A stretch of 10,978 nt of DNA from an uncultured Chloroflexota bacterium (GTDB lineage Bacteria; Chloroflexota; Dehalococcoidia; UBA2979): assembly GCA_902827055.1 (NCBI GenBank), contig CADEHD010000016.1:1-10978 (forward strand). Reading direction: 5' to 3'. Positions 1-6,265 of the stretch are shown here, in pieces. The notes beneath the pieces were generated by a model. The model was given only the letters and a program-made list of their open reading frames with translations. It did no database searches and was not told the origin of the DNA. The stretch's first letter is position 1. Every line of letters begins with the position of its first letter. Made by a program: the position numbers and the translations under genes.

Positions 1-1181
1 ACTTCGCGGTAGAGGTCGCCGAGGATCAGCCGCTGGCTGATCGCCTGCACGTCGGGCAGCTCCTTGAGGTACCCGTGGCGCACGTACTCCGCCATGAACC
101 AGGCCGCGTGTGCACGCCTCGGCAGGTTGACGAAGCCGCCGTTCGAGAAGCGCATCGTGTCCTCCGCGTACACGTGCTCACCGAGGTCCTTCCCGAGCGT
201 GTACTTGCCCTCGAGTCGCGCGTCGATGACGTCGGGGGCCGCGTTCACGTAGGACTGCTTGGCGATCTCCTTGGCCACGGCCGCCTTGTGTTGGCCGTCG
301 TCGATGTAGCTCGAAGCCTCGAGGATGGCGCGCATCAGGAGCTTGAGGTCGCCCCGTCGCTGGGCCGCGAACGATGGGTTCACGCCCAGGACCTTCTCGG
401 GGTGATGCTTCCAGATGTCCTGCGAGGTCACGGCCGTGAAACCGGTGCCCTCCTTGACCGCGACGCCCCCCCATGGCTCTCCTACGGAGAACCCGTCCAT
501 GTTGTTGACCTTCATGTTCGCCACCATCTGGGGAGGCGGCACGGTGATGATCTTGACCGCCTTCTGGTCGACGCCCGCGGCGCCGAGCCAGTAGCGAAGC
601 CACATGTCATGCGTGCCGCCCGGGAACGTCATCGCGAAGGTGGCCTCCTTCTTCGCGGCAACCGCATCGACCGCGGACTTGACGCGGTCGAGCGTCCGGA
701 ATCCGACCCGACCTCCGAAGTCCTCGTTCGACAGCGTGATCGCCTGGCCGTTGTTGTTGAGGACCATGGCGATCTGGATCTCTTTGCCCGCCTGCCCCCC
801 GACGCCCGTGTACACGGAGAACGGAAGCCCGAACAGCAAATGGGCAGCGTGGATCTCCCCGGTCAGGAGGTTGTCGCGCGTACTCGCCCAGGAGGCCTGC
901 TTCACAACCTCGACGTTGAGCCCGTACTCCTTGAACAGCCCGAGTTCGTGCGCCATGACCACGGAGGCACAGTCGGTCAGGGAGATGAACCCGATGCGGA
1001 TCACCTCACTGCTCGAGGCCTGCGGACGGGCCGAGCTCGGCGCCGCCGCGACCGGCAGGCTCGTCGAGGTACTGGCCGGTTCCTCGCCACCGTCGCCGCA
1101 CGCGGCGAACAGGCCGGGCATGGTCAATGCCAGGCCGCCACCGCCGAGGAGGCGCAGGAACTCCCTTCGATCCACACTCAC
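1..1181 (-). CDS. CmpA/NrtA-family ABC transporter substrate-binding lipoprotein (3' end off the window)
   Basis: Binds a small anion outside the membrane (nitrate is the best guess; nitrite, bicarbonate or another CmpA/NrtA ligand is possible) and delivers it to an ABC importer. The GTG start at 1181 has GGAGGG eight bases upstream. The first 28 residues form a twin-arginine lipoprotein signal: DRREFLRLLG, a glycine-rich hydrophobic stretch, and LFAAC with Cys28 as the lipidation site. A Ser/Ala/Pro linker follows, then the mature domain starting near VIRIGFISLTDCASV. Family hallmarks are LGLFKEYGLNVEV, FGLPFSVYTG, NNNGQAITLS, GTHDMWLRYWL, SVGEPWGG and SQDIWKHHPEKVLG; the Gln and His in these blocks match positions that contact the ligand in NrtA. 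393 residues are visible, against about 440 usual, so only the C-terminus is missing. Permease and ATPase genes may lie beyond the left edge. The family is confident, the ligand is not. Confidence 0.9.
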   Translation of the reverse strand, partial: MSVDRREFLRLLGGGGLALTMPGLFAACGDGGEEPASTSTSLPVAAAPSSARPQASSSEVIRIGFISLTDCASVVMAHELGLFKEYGLNVEVVKQASWASTRDNLLTGEIHAAHLLFGLPFSVYTGVGGQAGKEIQIAMVLNNNGQAITLSNEDFGGRVGFRTLDRVKSAVDAVAAKKEATFAMTFPGGTHDMWLRYWLGAAGVDQKAVKIITVPPPQMVANMKVNNMDGFSVGEPWGGVAVKEGTGFTAVTSQDIWKHHPEKVLGVNPSFAAQRRGDLKLLMRAILEASSYIDDGQHKAAVAKEIAKQSYVNAAPDVIDARLEGKYTLGKDLGEHVYAEDTMRFSNGGFVNLPRRAHAAWFMAEYVRHGYLKELPDVQAISQRLILGDLYRE

Positions 1182-1420
1182 GAGCCACACCCTCCATGGT
1201 TCCGTGCCGCGAGAGGCGCGCGCTGGCGCGACGCACGGCATGTGTTTGGTGAAGGAGAGGCTATGGCCGGGGGGTTTCAGTCCCTCGTCGACCGCGTGAA
1301 CAGCGCGTTACGCCTAACTCTCAACGAGGTGAGCGGCGGAGGCGGGACTGGGGGAGGGACTGGGGCGACCTGGGTGGAACGACCCGGGTGCACGGCGCGG
1401 CCTCCCCAAGTCCCCGAGCG
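1182..1420. other. Intergenic leader of the substrate-binding protein gene
   Basis: This 239-base gap separates two minus-strand genes. It holds the ribosome-binding site of the transporter gene at its left end, a G-rich tandem repeat near its right end, and a short plus-strand ORF with a Shine-Dalgarno-like sequence (both listed separately). I looked on the minus strand for a riboswitch such as ykkC/guanidine, which can precede NitT/TauT-type binding proteins, and saw no recognisable core. No convincing -35/-10 pair was found. A promoter should be here if the binding-protein gene is transcribed independently of the dioxygenase gene. Confidence 0.5.
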
Positions 1421-1424
1421 CTAG
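1263..1424 (+). CDS. Doubtful small ORF, 53 residues
   Basis: The ATG at 1263 is preceded by AAGGAGAGG (1252-1260), which puts GGAG five bases before the start. The product begins MAGGFQSLVDRVNSALRLTL, which could form an amphipathic helix, then becomes Gly/Thr-rich over the G-rich repeat and ends in RPPQVPER. Its stop overlaps the end of the minus-strand dioxygenase gene by four bases. I recognise no family. It lies opposite the leader of a real gene, and its second half is low-complexity, so it may be chance in GC-rich DNA. The ribosome-binding site is the main argument for it. Confidence 0.15.
   Translation: MAGGFQSLVDRVNSALRLTLNEVSGGGGTGGGTGATWVERPGCTARPPQVPER
1344..1365 (+). repeat. G-rich tandem repeat, possible G-quadruplex
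   Basis: The 10-mer GGGACTGGGG occurs at 1344-1353 and again at 1356-1365, a tandem repeat with a 12-base period. Together the copies give four runs of three or more G separated by loops ACT, a single A and ACT, which meets the usual intramolecular G-quadruplex pattern on the plus strand. The tract lies just downstream of the dioxygenase stop codon and in the leader of the binding-protein gene. Structure formation is inferred, not shown. Confidence 0.5.
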
Positions 1425-2275
1425 GTGATGTGGAGACCCAGCGAGAACGACGCCGCGTACCCGGCGCCCGTCTTCGTTGTCGCGAGCAGCAACTGATCGC
1501 CGCCCTGTCGGTACACGCCGTCGTTCGAGTTGCGCGTGTTGCGGCGCCCCTTCCGGTTGTAGGGCGCCTCGGCGAACACCACGTCGGAGAGCGAGTCATC
1601 GAAGTAGACCTGCGACGTGAACTCTTGCACTCGCCCAGCGGCATCGCGCGCACGGACCTTGAAATGAATGTGGACCGTACGCCCGGGGTACCAGCCCGGG
1701 TAGATGGTCAGAAAGCGCGCGGCACCAAGGTTGTCCGTGACCTGAAAGCCGCGCAGGAACTGCTTCCCCACCGCGTTGAAGTTGCCCGCGCCCGCGTCGC
1801 GCACATCCGAGTACACGCCGAGGGCGTCACACTGCCACACATCTACGGTCGCCCCGGCAAGGGCCTCGCAGGCGCTGGCGTTCATCCGCATGACGCGGAA
1901 CGTGAGGTCGAGCGGGACGCCCTCGCTGATCTCGCCCGTGCGGGGGTCGGCGCGGATGTCGCTCCGATTCAGCCCCTCGTCGACGAAGTAGGGCCCCTCC
2001 GTCTGCTGCGGTCGAACCACGCACTGCACAACGGCCGGCGTCGGGACTGCCGAGGTGGCACCGGCGGGGGAGTCACTCGGCGTGGCAGGCACCGCACCGC
2101 TCGAAGCGCCGCGCGGCGAAGCAACGACCGACGTCGGCTGCCCCGTCGCCGTCGATGCCACCTCCGTCAGATCGTCGCTGCACCCCAGGATTGCCGCGAT
2201 CCCGGCCGCACCGAAGAACGAGATGGCCTCTCGCCGGCTGAGCAGTCGTCCCACCTGCGCGTCATCGTTCTCCAT
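1421..2275 (-). CDS. Exported intradiol ring-cleavage dioxygenase-like lipoprotein
   Basis: The fold is that of protocatechuate 3,4-dioxygenase/catechol 1,2-dioxygenase, non-heme Fe(III) enzymes that split catechols between the hydroxyls. Start ATG 2275 (284 residues) is chosen because AGGAGGT lies six bases upstream; an in-frame ATG at 2317 lacks such a site. Residues 13-32 carry SRREAISFFG and the lipobox ILGC (Cys32), so a Tat-exported lipoprotein is predicted. A Ser/Thr/Pro/Ala linker spans about 40-82. The catalytic domain starts near QQTEGPYFVDE (90-100). Ligand positions by family pattern are Tyr155 (DALGVYSD), Tyr196 (PGWYPGR), His202 and His204 (VHIHF). The iron site therefore looks intact. 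The substrate is unknown; catechol pathway genes are absent here. Proteins of this type may act on aromatics outside the membrane, which is inference. Alternative: a transthyretin-like binding domain without catalysis, unlikely given all four ligands. Confidence 0.88.
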   Translation of the reverse strand: MENDDAQVGRLLSRREAISFFGAAGIAAILGCSDDLTEVASTATGQPTSVVASPRGASSGAVPATPSDSPAGATSAVPTPAVVQCVVRPQQTEGPYFVDEGLNRSDIRADPRTGEISEGVPLDLTFRVMRMNASACEALAGATVDVWQCDALGVYSDVRDAGAGNFNAVGKQFLRGFQVTDNLGAARFLTIYPGWYPGRTVHIHFKVRARDAAGRVQEFTSQVYFDDSLSDVVFAEAPYNRKGRRNTRNSNDGVYRQGGDQLLLATTKTGAGYAASFSLGLHIT

Positions 2276-2281
2276 CGGCGT

Positions 2282-2288
2282 ACCTCCT
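2282..2288 (-). promoter_or_regulatory. Ribosome-binding site that fixes the dioxygenase start
   Basis: On the minus strand this reads AGGAGGT, six bases before the ATG at 2275. It decides between that ATG and the longer in-frame ATG at 2317. Confidence 0.85.
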
Positions 2289-2304
2289 GAGTTTGGTGAC
2301 CGGG

Positions 2305-2340
2305 CACCGGCAGGCATCCAGTGTGCACCACCGGCAGGCA
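2305..2340. repeat. Direct repeat of 12 bases upstream of the dioxygenase gene
   Basis: CACCGGCAGGCA occurs at 2305-2316 and 2329-2340, 24 bases start to start. A degenerate partial copy follows near 2355-2369. The pair lies 30-65 bases upstream of the dioxygenase start, where an operator or promoter element of that gene could be. Function is unknown. Confidence 0.5.
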
Positions 2341-2424
2341 GTGGGGCGGCCGCGGACCGGCACGAGGCAGTCGTCCGCCAATCGTGGGCAGCGGGTGGCT
2401 CGTGGCCGGATCCGCCGTGGACAT

Positions 2425-2477
2425 TCGAGCGCTGGCCTCGAGCGCCGGATTTCGAGCGCGCGGATTCGAGTTATAGT
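2425..2477 (+). promoter_or_regulatory. Phased repeats and -10 box upstream of metY
   Basis: TCGAGCGC occurs at 2425-2432, 2438-2445 and 2452-2459, and a truncated TCGAG follows at 2466-2470, giving start-to-start steps of 13, 14 and 14 bases. The units share the longer consensus TCGAGCGCNGGATT. The last unit runs into TTATAGT (2471-2477), the only AT-rich box in the region and a fair -10 candidate 35 bases before the metY start. A weak TTTCGA at 2450-2455 could serve as -35 with a 16-base spacer. The complement of the box (ACTATAA) also resembles a -10, so it might fire in both directions. The repeats could be binding sites for a regulator of methionine synthesis. No SAM riboswitch was seen before metY. 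Confidence 0.45.
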
Positions 2478-2512
2478 CGCTTCCGAATCGCACCGACGGA
2501 AAGAGAGTTCCG

Positions 2513-3811
2513 ATGTCGCCCAGTTTCACGCGCCCCGAGACGATTGCCCTCCACGCCGGCTACCGGGCCGATCCGACCACGGGCGCGGTGGCCGTCCCGA
2601 TCTACCAGACGACGAGCTTCCAGTTCCGGGACACCGAGCACGCCGAGAACCTCTTCGCCCTGAAGGAATTCGGCAACATCTACACGCGCATCATGAACCC
2701 CACCACCGCCGTCCTCGAGGAGCGGATCACCGCGCTCGAGGGGGGCGTGGGGGGGCTCGCGCTCGCCTCGGGCCAGGCCGCCACGACGTTCGCCATCCAG
2801 AACATCGCCGGCGTGGGCGACAACATCGTGTCGTCGACCGACCTCTACGGCGGCACCTGGAACCTGTTCGCCAACACGCTCAAGACGATGGGCATCGAGG
2901 TCCGGTTCGTCGATCCCGCCGACCCCCAGGCTTTCGCGCGCGCTACCGACGACCGCACGCGGGCGTACTACGCCGAGACGCTGCCGAACCCGAAGCTGCA
3001 CGCCTTCCCCATCCGCGAGGTCGCCGAGATCGGTAACCAGATCGGCGTCCCCCTCATCGTGGACAACACGGCGGCACCGATCATCTGCAAGCCCCTGCAG
3101 CACGGCGCACACATCGTGATGTACTCCACCACGAAGTACATCGGGGGCCACGGCACGTCGATCGGCGGGCTCCTCGTGGATGGCGGCACGTTCGACTGGG
3201 AGAAGCACGCCGAGCGATTCCCGATGCTCAACCAGCCCGACCCGAGCTACCACGGCGCCATCTGGACGCAGGCGGTGAAGCCGCTCGGCCCGATTGCGTA
3301 CATCATCAAGGCGCGCGTGACCCTGCTCCGGGACCTGGGCGCGGCCATGAGCCCGTTCAACGCCTTCCTGTTCATCCAGGGCGTCGAATCGCTCCCGCTC
3401 CGCATGGAACGGCACTGTGCGAACGCCGCCGCCGTCGCGCAGTATCTGAACAAGCACAGCGCGGTGACGAAGGTCATCCACCCGAGCCTGTGGGAGGGCG
3501 AGGAGCGGCGCCGCGCCGACGCCTACCTGAGCGGTGGCTATGGTGGACTCGTCGGGTTCGAGCTGGCTGGAGGCCGAGAGGCCGGGCGCCGGTTCATCGA
3601 CGCGCTTGAGCTCTTCTACCACGTGGCGAACATCGGGGACGCGCGCTCCCTGGCGATTCACCCGGCGACCACAACGCACTCGCAGCTGTCGCCAGAGGAT
3701 CAGTTGGCGACCGGCGTGACGGAGGGCTACGTGCGACTCTCGATCGGGATTGAGCACGTGGACGACATCATCGCGGACCTCGAGCAGGCGCTGGCAAAGG
3801 CCGCCGGGTAA
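2513..3811 (+). CDS. metY: O-acetylhomoserine sulfhydrylase (O-acetylhomoserine aminocarboxypropyltransferase)
   Basis: A cytoplasmic PLP enzyme that joins O-acetyl-L-homoserine and sulfide to give homocysteine and acetate. The 432-residue length is normal for the MetY branch of the Cys/Met-metabolism family. The N-terminus (PETIALHAGYRADPTTGAV) and AVPIYQTTSFQF are typical of O-acetylhomoserine sulfhydrylases. ALASGQAAT is the cofactor phosphate-binding region, DNTAAPI holds the Asp that pairs with the pyridine nitrogen, and YSTTKYIGGHG carries the PLP lysine, Lys208. C-terminal SLAIHPATTTHSQL and EGYVRLSIGIEH bind the substrate carboxylate in relatives. The purine-rich AAGAGAG upstream is only a weak ribosome-binding site. 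metA follows 43 bases downstream, so they probably share a transcript. The acetyl-type MetA supports the O-acetyl rather than the O-succinyl substrate. Confidence 0.96.
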   Translation: MSPSFTRPETIALHAGYRADPTTGAVAVPIYQTTSFQFRDTEHAENLFALKEFGNIYTRIMNPTTAVLEERITALEGGVGGLALASGQAATTFAIQNIAGVGDNIVSSTDLYGGTWNLFANTLKTMGIEVRFVDPADPQAFARATDDRTRAYYAETLPNPKLHAFPIREVAEIGNQIGVPLIVDNTAAPIICKPLQHGAHIVMYSTTKYIGGHGTSIGGLLVDGGTFDWEKHAERFPMLNQPDPSYHGAIWTQAVKPLGPIAYIIKARVTLLRDLGAAMSPFNAFLFIQGVESLPLRMERHCANAAAVAQYLNKHSAVTKVIHPSLWEGEERRRADAYLSGGYGGLVGFELAGGREAGRRFIDALELFYHVANIGDARSLAIHPATTTHSQLSPEDQLATGVTEGYVRLSIGIEHVDDIIADLEQALAKAAG

Positions 3812-3854
3812 CGGGCGCATCGAGTTCAGTGGGGGAGCAGGGGCGGTAGGCGGC

Positions 3855-4808
3855 ATGCCGATCAAGATCCCGGACGACCTCCCGGCCCGCCGCGTCCTCG
3901 AAGCTGAGGGCGTGGCGGTGATCCGGGAGGCGGATGCAACGCGCCAGGACATTCGGCCGCTGCGGATCGCCCTGCTCAACCTGATGCCGAACAAGATCCG
4001 CACCGAGACGCAACTCGCCCGACTCATCGGGTCCACGCCCCTGCAGGTGGAGATGACCCTGCTGAAGACGGGCACCTACGAACCGCGGAACACGCCCGAG
4101 GAGCACCTGCTCAACTTCTACCAGACGTGGTACGACGTCCGCCACGAGCGCTTTGACGGCCTGATCGTCACGGGCGCACCGATCGAGACCTTACCCTTCG
4201 AGCGCGTCGACTACTGGGACGAGCTCACGCACGTCCTGGACTGGGCGGCGGACCACGTCTACACGAGCTTCTACATCTGCTGGGGCGCGCAGGCCGCACT
4301 GCACCACTTCTACGGGACGCCCAAGTACGAGCTGCCGCAGAAGATGTTCGGCGTCTTCGAGCACGGCATCCTGCGCCCCCACACCCAGCTCCTGCGGGGG
4401 TTCAACGATCGGTTCCTGATCCCCGTCTCGCGGCACACCGAGGTGCGGCGTGAGGACATCCCGGAGGTGCCCGGGGTGCACATCCTCGCGGAGTCGCCGG
4501 AGTCCGGCGTCTGCCTCGTTGAGGACGAGACCCGGCGCGCCGTCTTTATGTTCAATCACCTCGAGTACGACACCACGACGCTGCGCGAGGAGTACGAGCG
4601 CGATGTCGCGGCAGGGTTGCCGATCCAGCTGCCGCAGCACTACTTCCCGGAGGACGACCCCTCGCGGGAACCGCCCAACCTCTGGCGCGCGAACGCCCAC
4701 CTGCTGTTCTGGAACTGGATCGTGGCGATGTACGCCGGGACGCCGTTCAACCTGAACGAGATCGGCGCGTCACCCCCGCCACCCCGGCTGAGACCCGCAG
4801 CGCCCTGA
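3855..4808 (+). CDS. metA: Homoserine O-acetyltransferase of the MetA family
   Basis: Activates homoserine for methionine synthesis by acylating its hydroxyl. The start MPIKIPDDLPA is the family N-terminus, and 317 residues is a usual length. The catalytic residues fall at canonical MetA numbers: Cys142 (YICWGAQAA), His235 and Glu237 (FNHLEYD). Position 111, in TGAPIETLPF, is Glu; in characterised MetA proteins Glu here goes with acetyl-CoA and Gly (as in E. coli) with succinyl-CoA. An acetyltransferase is therefore predicted, which suits the MetY encoded just upstream. The C-terminus ends in a proline-rich tail (SPPPPRLRPAAP) beyond the conserved domain. No strong ribosome-binding site precedes the ATG, so translation may depend on coupling to metY. 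Databases often label such proteins homoserine O-succinyltransferase by homology, which the Glu111 argues against. Confidence 0.95.
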   Translation: MPIKIPDDLPARRVLEAEGVAVIREADATRQDIRPLRIALLNLMPNKIRTETQLARLIGSTPLQVEMTLLKTGTYEPRNTPEEHLLNFYQTWYDVRHERFDGLIVTGAPIETLPFERVDYWDELTHVLDWAADHVYTSFYICWGAQAALHHFYGTPKYELPQKMFGVFEHGILRPHTQLLRGFNDRFLIPVSRHTEVRREDIPEVPGVHILAESPESGVCLVEDETRRAVFMFNHLEYDTTTLREEYERDVAAGLPIQLPQHYFPEDDPSREPPNLWRANAHLLFWNWIVAMYAGTPFNLNEIGASPPPPRLRPAAP

Positions 4809-4831
4809 GGGGGCCGCTTCGAGGCCGCCCC
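4809..4831. terminator. GC-rich hairpin between convergent genes, possible bidirectional terminator
   Basis: The 25 bases between the metA stop and the dipeptidase stop contain GGCC (4812-4815), a seven-base loop GCTTCGA and GGCC (4823-4826). Beyond a G-G mismatch the stem is extended by flanking G and C bases. No T-tract follows on either strand, so intrinsic termination is only a possibility suggested by its position. Confidence 0.35.
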
Positions 4832-4833
4832 GG

Positions 4834-6177
4834 CTAGCCCAGAAGCGAGAGCGCGATGACCTCGGCGAGCACGCTGCGCTCGAACTCACCCAGGTCCTGG
4901 CTCTCATCAGGGCCATGGATGTGACTCGTGGGGTCACCCACGCCGGCCATGACAATGGTGGCCGCCGGGTACGCCTCGGCGAACTCCGCGACGAGCGGCA
5001 CGGTGCCGCCGACGCCGATCTCCACCGCGTCGATCCCCCAGGCGGCGCGCAGCCCGGCGCGAAACGCATCGTAGACCGGCCCCGTGGTCGCGAGCGCGAA
5101 CGGCCTGGCGGCCGCACCACGCGTCACCGCCAGCCGCACGCCCCAGGGCGCGTGCGCCTCGAGGTGAGCGACGAGCGCGTCCATCGCGCGGGCCGGATCG
5201 TCGCCGGGCGCGAGTCGCACACCAACCTTGGCCCGGGCGACCGGGATCAGCTGGTTGATGGCCTCGACGACCGGTGGCGCGTCAATCGCGAGCACCGAGA
5301 TGGCCGGCGCATACCAGAGCCGGTCGGCGACCGTGCCCTGCCCGAGGAGCTGCACCCCATCGAGCAGGCCGGCGTGCGCGCGCACCTCGGCCTCCGTGGG
5401 GCTCGTGGCGCCGCGGGGCGCGTGCAGGAGTTCGGCAATCGCGGGCGAGCCATCCTCGCGATGGAGCGTCGCAAGCAACCGCACGAGCGACGTCAGGGCG
5501 TCCGGCACCGCTCCGCCGAACTGCCCGCTGTGCACGCCCGAGGCCAGCGTGCGCACCTCCACCACGCAGTCGACCAGGCCGCGGAGCGACGTGGTCAGGC
5601 CAGGTTGGCCGACGGCCGCGTGCTCGAGGTCGGCGATCACGATGACGTCGGCGGACAGCGCATCGCGGTGGCGCGCGAGGAGCGCACCCATGTGCGGCGA
5701 CCCGATCTCCTCTTCGCCCTCGACCAGCACCTTGATGCCGAGCGGCGATGCGCCCTCGAATACCCGCAGCGCGGCGAGGTGGGCCACGATCCCCGCCTTG
5801 TCGTCGGAAACGCCCCGCCCGTAGAGGCGACCGGCACGTTCCGTGGGCTCGAACGGGGGACTCGTCCAGCTGGCGTCCGGGCCCGGATGCTGCACGTCGT
5901 AGTGCGCGTAGAGCAGCACCGTGGGGGCACCGGGCGGTCCGTCGACCTCCGCGAGGACTGCCGGCGGTGCGCCCTCCACCTCGAGGAAGCGCACCCGCGC
6001 CCCGGCGCCGCGGAACAGCGACGCCACGACCTCTGCCGAGGCGAGCAGCGGCGCGCGATCCAGCGCGCTACTCACCGACTGCAGGCGCACCAGCGCCTCG
6101 AGGGCACCGCGCAACTCCGGCATGAGTTCACGTACGCGCTCGGTGAGCCGAGACACGGGGGAAAGTTCGTCAACCAT
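4834..6177 (-). CDS. M20-family zinc dipeptidase/amidohydrolase
   Basis: A cytoplasmic di-zinc hydrolase of the M20 clan (carnosinase/PepV/ArgE-DapE relatives) that cleaves dipeptides or N-acyl amino acids. From ATG 6177 it has 447 residues, normal for the dipeptidase branch. Metal and catalytic residues in order are His92 and Asp94 (LLYAHYDVQ), Asp125 (GRGVSDDKAG), the Glu cluster 155-157 (EGEEEIGS), Asp183 (VIADLEH) and the C-terminal His in TSHIHGPDES. The dimerisation domain has SGVHSGQFGG with His216, typical of family members in which this His reaches the partner active site. There is no signal peptide. An ATG at 6186 (MPPMVDEL) is the alternative start; 6177 is preferred because a TACGAT box lies seven bases before it, as in leaderless genes. 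Convergent with metA and divergent from the lipoprotein gene. The exact substrate cannot be told. Confidence 0.93.
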   Translation of the reverse strand: MVDELSPVSRLTERVRELMPELRGALEALVRLQSVSSALDRAPLLASAEVVASLFRGAGARVRFLEVEGAPPAVLAEVDGPPGAPTVLLYAHYDVQHPGPDASWTSPPFEPTERAGRLYGRGVSDDKAGIVAHLAALRVFEGASPLGIKVLVEGEEEIGSPHMGALLARHRDALSADVIVIADLEHAAVGQPGLTTSLRGLVDCVVEVRTLASGVHSGQFGGAVPDALTSLVRLLATLHREDGSPAIAELLHAPRGATSPTEAEVRAHAGLLDGVQLLGQGTVADRLWYAPAISVLAIDAPPVVEAINQLIPVARAKVGVRLAPGDDPARAMDALVAHLEAHAPWGVRLAVTRGAAARPFALATTGPVYDAFRAGLRAAWGIDAVEIGVGGTVPLVAEFAEAYPAATIVMAGVGDPTSHIHGPDESQDLGEFERSVLAEVIALSLLG

Positions 6178-6265
6178 GGGCGGCATCGTACCCGAGGGGG
6201 CGCTCGGTGCGCCGAGCACCCGTCGTGACCTTTCGGCGCGCCCCTCGGGACCCGATACTCGGAAC
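6178..6265. promoter_or_regulatory. Symmetrical divergent promoter with inverted repeats
   Basis: This 88-base region separates the dipeptidase and lipoprotein starts. On the minus strand TACGAT (6190-6185) lies seven bases before ATG 6177; on the plus strand GATACT (6254-6259) lies six bases before ATG 6266. Such spacing of a -10 box to the start codon is typical of leaderless transcripts, and neither gene has a Shine-Dalgarno sequence. Between the boxes, CCCGAGGGGGCGC (6191-6203) and GCGCCCCTCGGG (6238-6249) are inverted copies differing by one base, each next to or within four bases of a -10 box. Inside them GCTCGG (6202-6207) and CCGAGC (6212-6217) form a perfect six-base inverted repeat with loop TGCG. 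A shared operator is inferred. Confidence 0.5.

Noticed and set aside
1182..1262. Possible ykkC/guanidine or similar riboswitch before the binding-protein gene
   Set aside because: The conserved core sequences are absent on the minus strand; only GC-rich local hairpins are present.
75..1424. Long plus-strand open frame (449 codons) across the binding-protein gene
   Set aside because: It is antisense to a gene with unmistakable CmpA/NrtA motifs. Its translation is Arg/His/Asp/Gly-rich and resembles no family; long shadow frames are expected in GC-rich DNA. Only its last 53 codons, with their own ribosome-binding site, were kept as a doubtful small ORF.
2276..2512. Possible SAM riboswitch before metY
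   Set aside because: No SAM-I, SAM-II or SAH core could be found; the space between the likely -10 box and the ATG is only 35 bases.
2471..4075. Minus-strand open frame of 534 codons opposite metY and metA
   Set aside because: It lies wholly over two well-supported genes, has Arg/Val/Asp-rich composition and shows no recognisable domain.
4915..6228. Plus-strand open frame of 437 codons opposite the M20 dipeptidase
   Set aside because: Antisense shadow; the M20 metal-binding motifs on the other strand settle the coding strand.
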